Below, piece by piece: positions 60,980 to 64,000 of a stretch of 64,000 bases of DNA. The translations under genes were made by a program, and so were the position numbers. The notes beneath the pieces are model-generated. The model saw nothing but the letters and a program-made list of their open reading frames with translations. It was not told the DNA's origin and did no database searches. Position 1 is the first letter of the stretch, and every line of letters starts with the position of its first letter. Origin of the DNA: Nemophila menziesii (lineage: Eukaryota > Streptophyta > Magnoliopsida > Boraginales > Hydrophyllaceae); contig JARWIR010000043.1 of NCBI GenBank assembly GCA_029959085.1, positions 4,650,001 through 4,714,000 of the forward strand, written 5' to 3'.

Positions 60980-62726
60980 TGAAAGTCCTAGAGGGGGGGG
61001 TGAATAGGATTACTAATAAGATTAATGCCTAATTAAAAATCTTTTGGACAATTATAAGTTTAAGAAAGAAACTTCTAAGTCAACTAATATATCAAACTCT
61101 TAAGGGATCATGCAATGGATAAGCTAAGAGGTTCGATATATAAGTTAAACAAGTAAATCGATTATCCAAACTTTTACTAACTTAGAAGATCATAGTTTGA
61201 TTAGCTAGATAAACATAATCACAATATTCATACTAGTAAGCATATAATCAAACATGTATAGTGTGGAAAGTATTTCTAATCTCTTACTACTCTAGATAAC
61301 AATATGTTAGATAAACTAGATAATCAATATCACAATATTCATGCTAGCATATTATCAAACATATAAAGTGCGGAAAGTAAATAGCATAGGGATAGAAAGA
61401 TACACACGATTTATAGTGGTTCGGTTTCCCTACATCCACTACCTAAGGAAGCCTCCTTAGGATTTCAAGCTTTTCACTAAGCTCCCGTGTCTCTCTTAAC
61501 CGGGTCGAGAACACAATAACCCTTACAACCTCTTCGATAACACGAAGGACAATCTCTTCGAAACCACGAAGGAAATACACTTGTGTTATCACCAACACAA
61601 GGAACCAAGCATACAACCTATGCTCACACTACTCTCTTAATCTATTACAAGAACTAAGAGGAAAGGAAAAGTGTTTAAGGGTGCTTATAAAAGCTTTGTA
61701 ACTAAACTCCTAAAGAGATGATATAACTATAAGCTTAAGACTTCTCTTGAGTTGATAATAACTTTGAAGCTTATTGGTTTAAGCTTTTGATCAAGCTTGG
61801 ATGATTAACTTTGATAGCTCCTTGGATTAACTCCTTAATTGAGTGGATATGAACTATGAAGCTCTTGACACCTTCTTGGATGATAACAATTAAGCCCCTA
61901 AGTGTATATGGGTTGAAGGTGTTATTGTAGCCTTGAAAGACCTTCAATATATAGCTGCAAAATGCTCCCAACGGTCATATAAGCTTCTATCTAACGGATC
62001 TATTTTCTCTCCAACGGATATAAGCTTTGTCCTCTAGTAATAGAGCTGAAACCCTGTCGTGCGGTGTACCGCGGGTAGGGTCCGGTGCACCGCGTGACTG
62101 TTCGACTGACTTTTGAGCTTACTGGTCGGACTATGTATAGTACCGCATGCCTGCTCCGTGTAGTGGTCCGGTGTACCGTGACAAAGGTCCGGTGTACCGT
62201 GCAGTTTTTCTGAGCTTACTGGTCGGGCCATCTAGTGCACCGTGGGACTGGTCCGGGATGCTGCGGTGTACCGCGTTTCCGTCCGGTGTACCGCGTAGAA
62301 ACTTAGCTCTCTGGTCGGACTGGTCTATGCACCGTGCTTTGGTCCGTGGTATTGCGGTGTACCGTAGGTGTACTCCGGTGTACCGCACCAAAGGTTTAAA
62401 ACACCTTCTAGTGAGTATATCTTTTTCTATGATGCTCGGATTAGAAAGCTTTCTTCACGAGAGTTGTAGAGGACATCATTCTTATACACTTTGTAGTTGA
62501 TCACTAAAGCTAATTCTCAATGTACACAAAGATAAAGTTAATAGCATTTGTATGAGAATTAGTTTCTTAAGATAAAACAATAAAGCTCTGATCTAAATGA
62601 TAAAGATGCTCTTTTTGATGAATTAGAGTGCAAGATAGAATGTATATAACAAAGGTAATTAGCACACTAAACACAAGAGGATTTGTCACATTAAAACAAC
62701 CTATTAAGGGAGGCTATATGCCAACA
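60980..62726 (-). repeat. 5' LTR of the non-coding retrotransposon
   Basis: 1747 bp, starting TGAAAGTCC on the plus strand and ending GCCAACA. It carries the same eleven-site cluster at about 62060-62386. The primer-binding site follows it directly on the minus strand. Confidence 0.9.
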
Positions 62727-63355
62727 TAATGTGAAGTCGAGGAAAGATCTGCAAGCCATGAACATTAGGTTAGATTTGTGGTTATTTTTAAATTCACGTG
62801 GTAAAACCATTCTTCCACGTGCAAAGTATGCAATGACAACCGATAAGCGAAGAGAGTTCTAGAGTGGTTGAAGGTGCAAAAGTTTTGAGACGGTTTCATT
62901 TCTAGCTTGCAGAACAATGTCCAGAGTGACACGGGGAAGATTATCGGTATGAAATCTAATGGCTGTCATATTCTGATGCAGTTTCTATTCATGGCTAGTA
63001 TTCCAGGGGTTAATCGACAACAAATCCATTAGCGATCCGATTATTGGGTTGTGCATGTGTTCAAAAATATTTGTAAGAAGAACCTGAGTAAAAAGGAATT
63101 GGAGTCTGGAAAGTCTAAGGTGGTCGAGCTTATGTGAAAGTTGGAGATGATTTTTCCTCCAGCTTTTTTTGATATAATGATCCACCTTGTTGTGCACTTG
63201 TACGAGGAAGCTCGGTTCAGGGGCCCAGTTCAGATGCGTTCAGATGTACCCATTTGAGGTACTTGAAGAAACTAAAAGAACAAATTCAGAATCCGGCCAG
63301 GCCAGAGGGTTCAATCGCCGAGGGATACGCTGTAGTGGAAACTTTTACTTTTATA

Positions 63356-64000
63356 TCACAATAGTCGGGACTCTATAATCTCCTAGCCCCCTGTCGGGTG
63401 GACATAGGAGCTATCCTAAAGTATTTAAACCCCTATATGGGCGAATATGCCTCTTCGGATGTGAATTTCTTTTACCTCTTTGGCTACGTGGTTAGTCAAG
63501 CCTGTTGGTCAATAACGGACACCACGCGTCTATATCCTAGTTTTGTAATTAAACCCCCCTGTCAGATGATCACTCGCCACTAACTGAATAGCCTAATTAC
63601 TAAAACCTACCCTTGATGCATGACGTTTATGATAGTAAACAAGCACAAGAATATAGTCAATGGAAATTAAGAACCAATTCAATTAAATACTAAAAACCCA
63701 GATTCAAATTAAAACAGAAAAACAATAATTGATGATTCATATAATTACAATCCTGAAGAGAAATTATGCATACTAAAACTCATGAATAAATAACTTAGAA
63801 ATACCTCATAGACAAAATAGATCTAATACTAATTTACCCAAAGAATAGAGATGGCGAAGTGTTGAATTGATGTAGTTAAGCTCTAACTCTAGCTCTTGCT
63901 TCTTCCTCCTCTAGATCCTCCAGATTGCTTCTATAATGAATTATGTATTTATATTAAGCTTGTGCAGCCAAGGGATGATTATATAAGGTTTAGAACTGTT
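63356..64000 (-). mobile_element. LTR fragment, minus orientation, runs off the window
   Basis: From tagtcgggactctataatctcc onward it is the inverse of the LTR core seen at 6100-6350 and 24600-24840 (ccccctgtcgggtgg, gggcgaatatgcctcttcgg, aataacggacac). The start is truncated: its junction lies directly after the tnp2 codons AEGYAVVETFTF. The 61- and 63-codon frames here are by-products. The rest lies beyond the window. Confidence 0.75.

Larger units (their letters stand above)
56671..62726 (-). mobile_element. Complete non-coding LTR retrotransposon (LARD-like), very young
   Basis: Two near-identical LTRs (56671-58414 and 60980-62726) surround 2.57 kb of internal DNA. taatg flanks the element at 56666-56670 and 62727-62731. 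Read on the minus strand, LTRs start TGTTGGCATATAGCC and end GGACTTTCA. Two bases past the 5' LTR is TGGTATCAGAGC (60977-60966), complementary to the 3' end of initiator methionine tRNA. The polypurine tract caaaaagggggagat lies just before the 3' LTR. No gag or pol frame exists; the longest frames are LTR by-products. Such elements are mobilised by the proteins of an autonomous relative. It lies inside the tnp2 gene of the CACTA element. Confidence 0.93.
54476..63355 (+). pseudogene. CACTA tnp2-type transposase gene, interrupted
   Basis: The N-terminal transposase-associated domain is MDKSWVKSKNKVTREYITGI with CPCNHC. The tnp2 domain follows: LYPSCTKMSSLDFIAKLMHV, then in a second frame KCPVCGESRWDP; LRHPVDGHSWKTFDE, NVRLGLGIDGFCPF, a GHRRF-like DHRRWLPLSHRFR, and after the LTR element KDLQAMNI, KIIGMKSNGCHILMQFL, IFPPAFFDIMIHLVVHLYEE and PARPEGSIAEGYAVVE. 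TNP2/TNPD proteins bind and cut CACTA ends. This copy has frameshifts (for example near 55640), internal stops, a 534-bp MITE, a 6-kb LTR element at 56671-62726, and is cut at about 63355 by an LTR fragment. It is inactive. Confidence 0.9.

Overview
This is nuclear DNA of a flowering plant, most likely a eudicot. It is AT-rich, its genes have GT-AG introns, and it is crowded with plant transposon families. Three kinds of host gene are recognisable: a heavy-metal P-type ATPase, SP1-type chloroplast outer-envelope RING ligases, and a plastid SUFB fragment. I cannot name the species from sequence alone. Most of the window is nested and decayed mobile DNA.

Host genes. (1) An apparently intact six-exon copper-ATPase of the HMA5/RAN1 class lies at 27391-31818 (+). 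Its exons join in frame to 985 residues with all catalytic motifs. (2) Three copies of an SP1-like gene (SUPPRESSOR OF PPI1 LOCUS1, a chloroplast outer-envelope E3 ubiquitin ligase) lie on the minus strand. Copy 1 (215-3708) is a pseudogene with a 1-bp deletion, a LINE inside exon 4 and a 13-bp deletion. Copies 2 (36471-38445) and 3 (49013-51020) each rebuild as ten clean exons (323 and 322 residues). They sit in a direct duplication that includes both flanks; afterwards a LINE entered the 3' flank of copy 2 and a SINE the 5' flank of copy 3. (3) A 5' fragment of plastid SUFB (ABCI8), ended by a stop codon, lies at 39472, head-to-head with SP1 copy 2.

Region by region. 0-3.7 kb: SP1 pseudogene with LINE. 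3.9-6.9 kb: a hAT-like element carrying a 163-bp MITE and a truncated LTR retroelement. 7-9.7 kb: decayed LINE with a 192-bp MITE. 11-11.8 kb: LINE RNase H fragment. 13-14.3 kb: GC-rich minisatellites. 15.1-17.8 kb: a ~143-bp tandem repeat split by a Mutator-like element. 18.2-26.5 kb: four LTR copies of one retroelement group in both orientations, a second copy of the 163-bp MITE and a long (TA)n tract. 27.4-31.8 kb: HMA5-like gene with a Tourist-like MITE in intron 3. 32.4-33.0 kb: unsplit hAT-like element. 33.6-34.6 kb: second GC-rich island. 34.9-39.1 kb: SP1 copy 2 block. 39.5-46.3 kb: SUFB fragment, then a LINE whose ORF1 is split by a deleted LTR element. 46.6-48.4 kb: 3' part of a CACTA element. 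48.7-51.8 kb: SP1 copy 3 block. 52.0-63.4 kb: a second CACTA element with a broken tnp2 transposase gene, interrupted by a 534-bp hAT MITE and by a complete, very young, non-coding LTR retrotransposon (56671-62726). 63.4-64.0 kb: another LTR fragment.

The most unusual object is that young non-coding LTR element. It lies on the minus strand and has near-identical 1.74-kb LTRs, a perfect 5-bp target duplication, an initiator-Met tRNA primer site, no coding capacity, about eleven copies of a GCGGTGTACCGC near-palindrome in each U3, and about fifteen copies of a TTGCATTTTAGTCCCT-like motif inside. The latter motif also occurs in two HMA5 introns and in the Mutator-like element.
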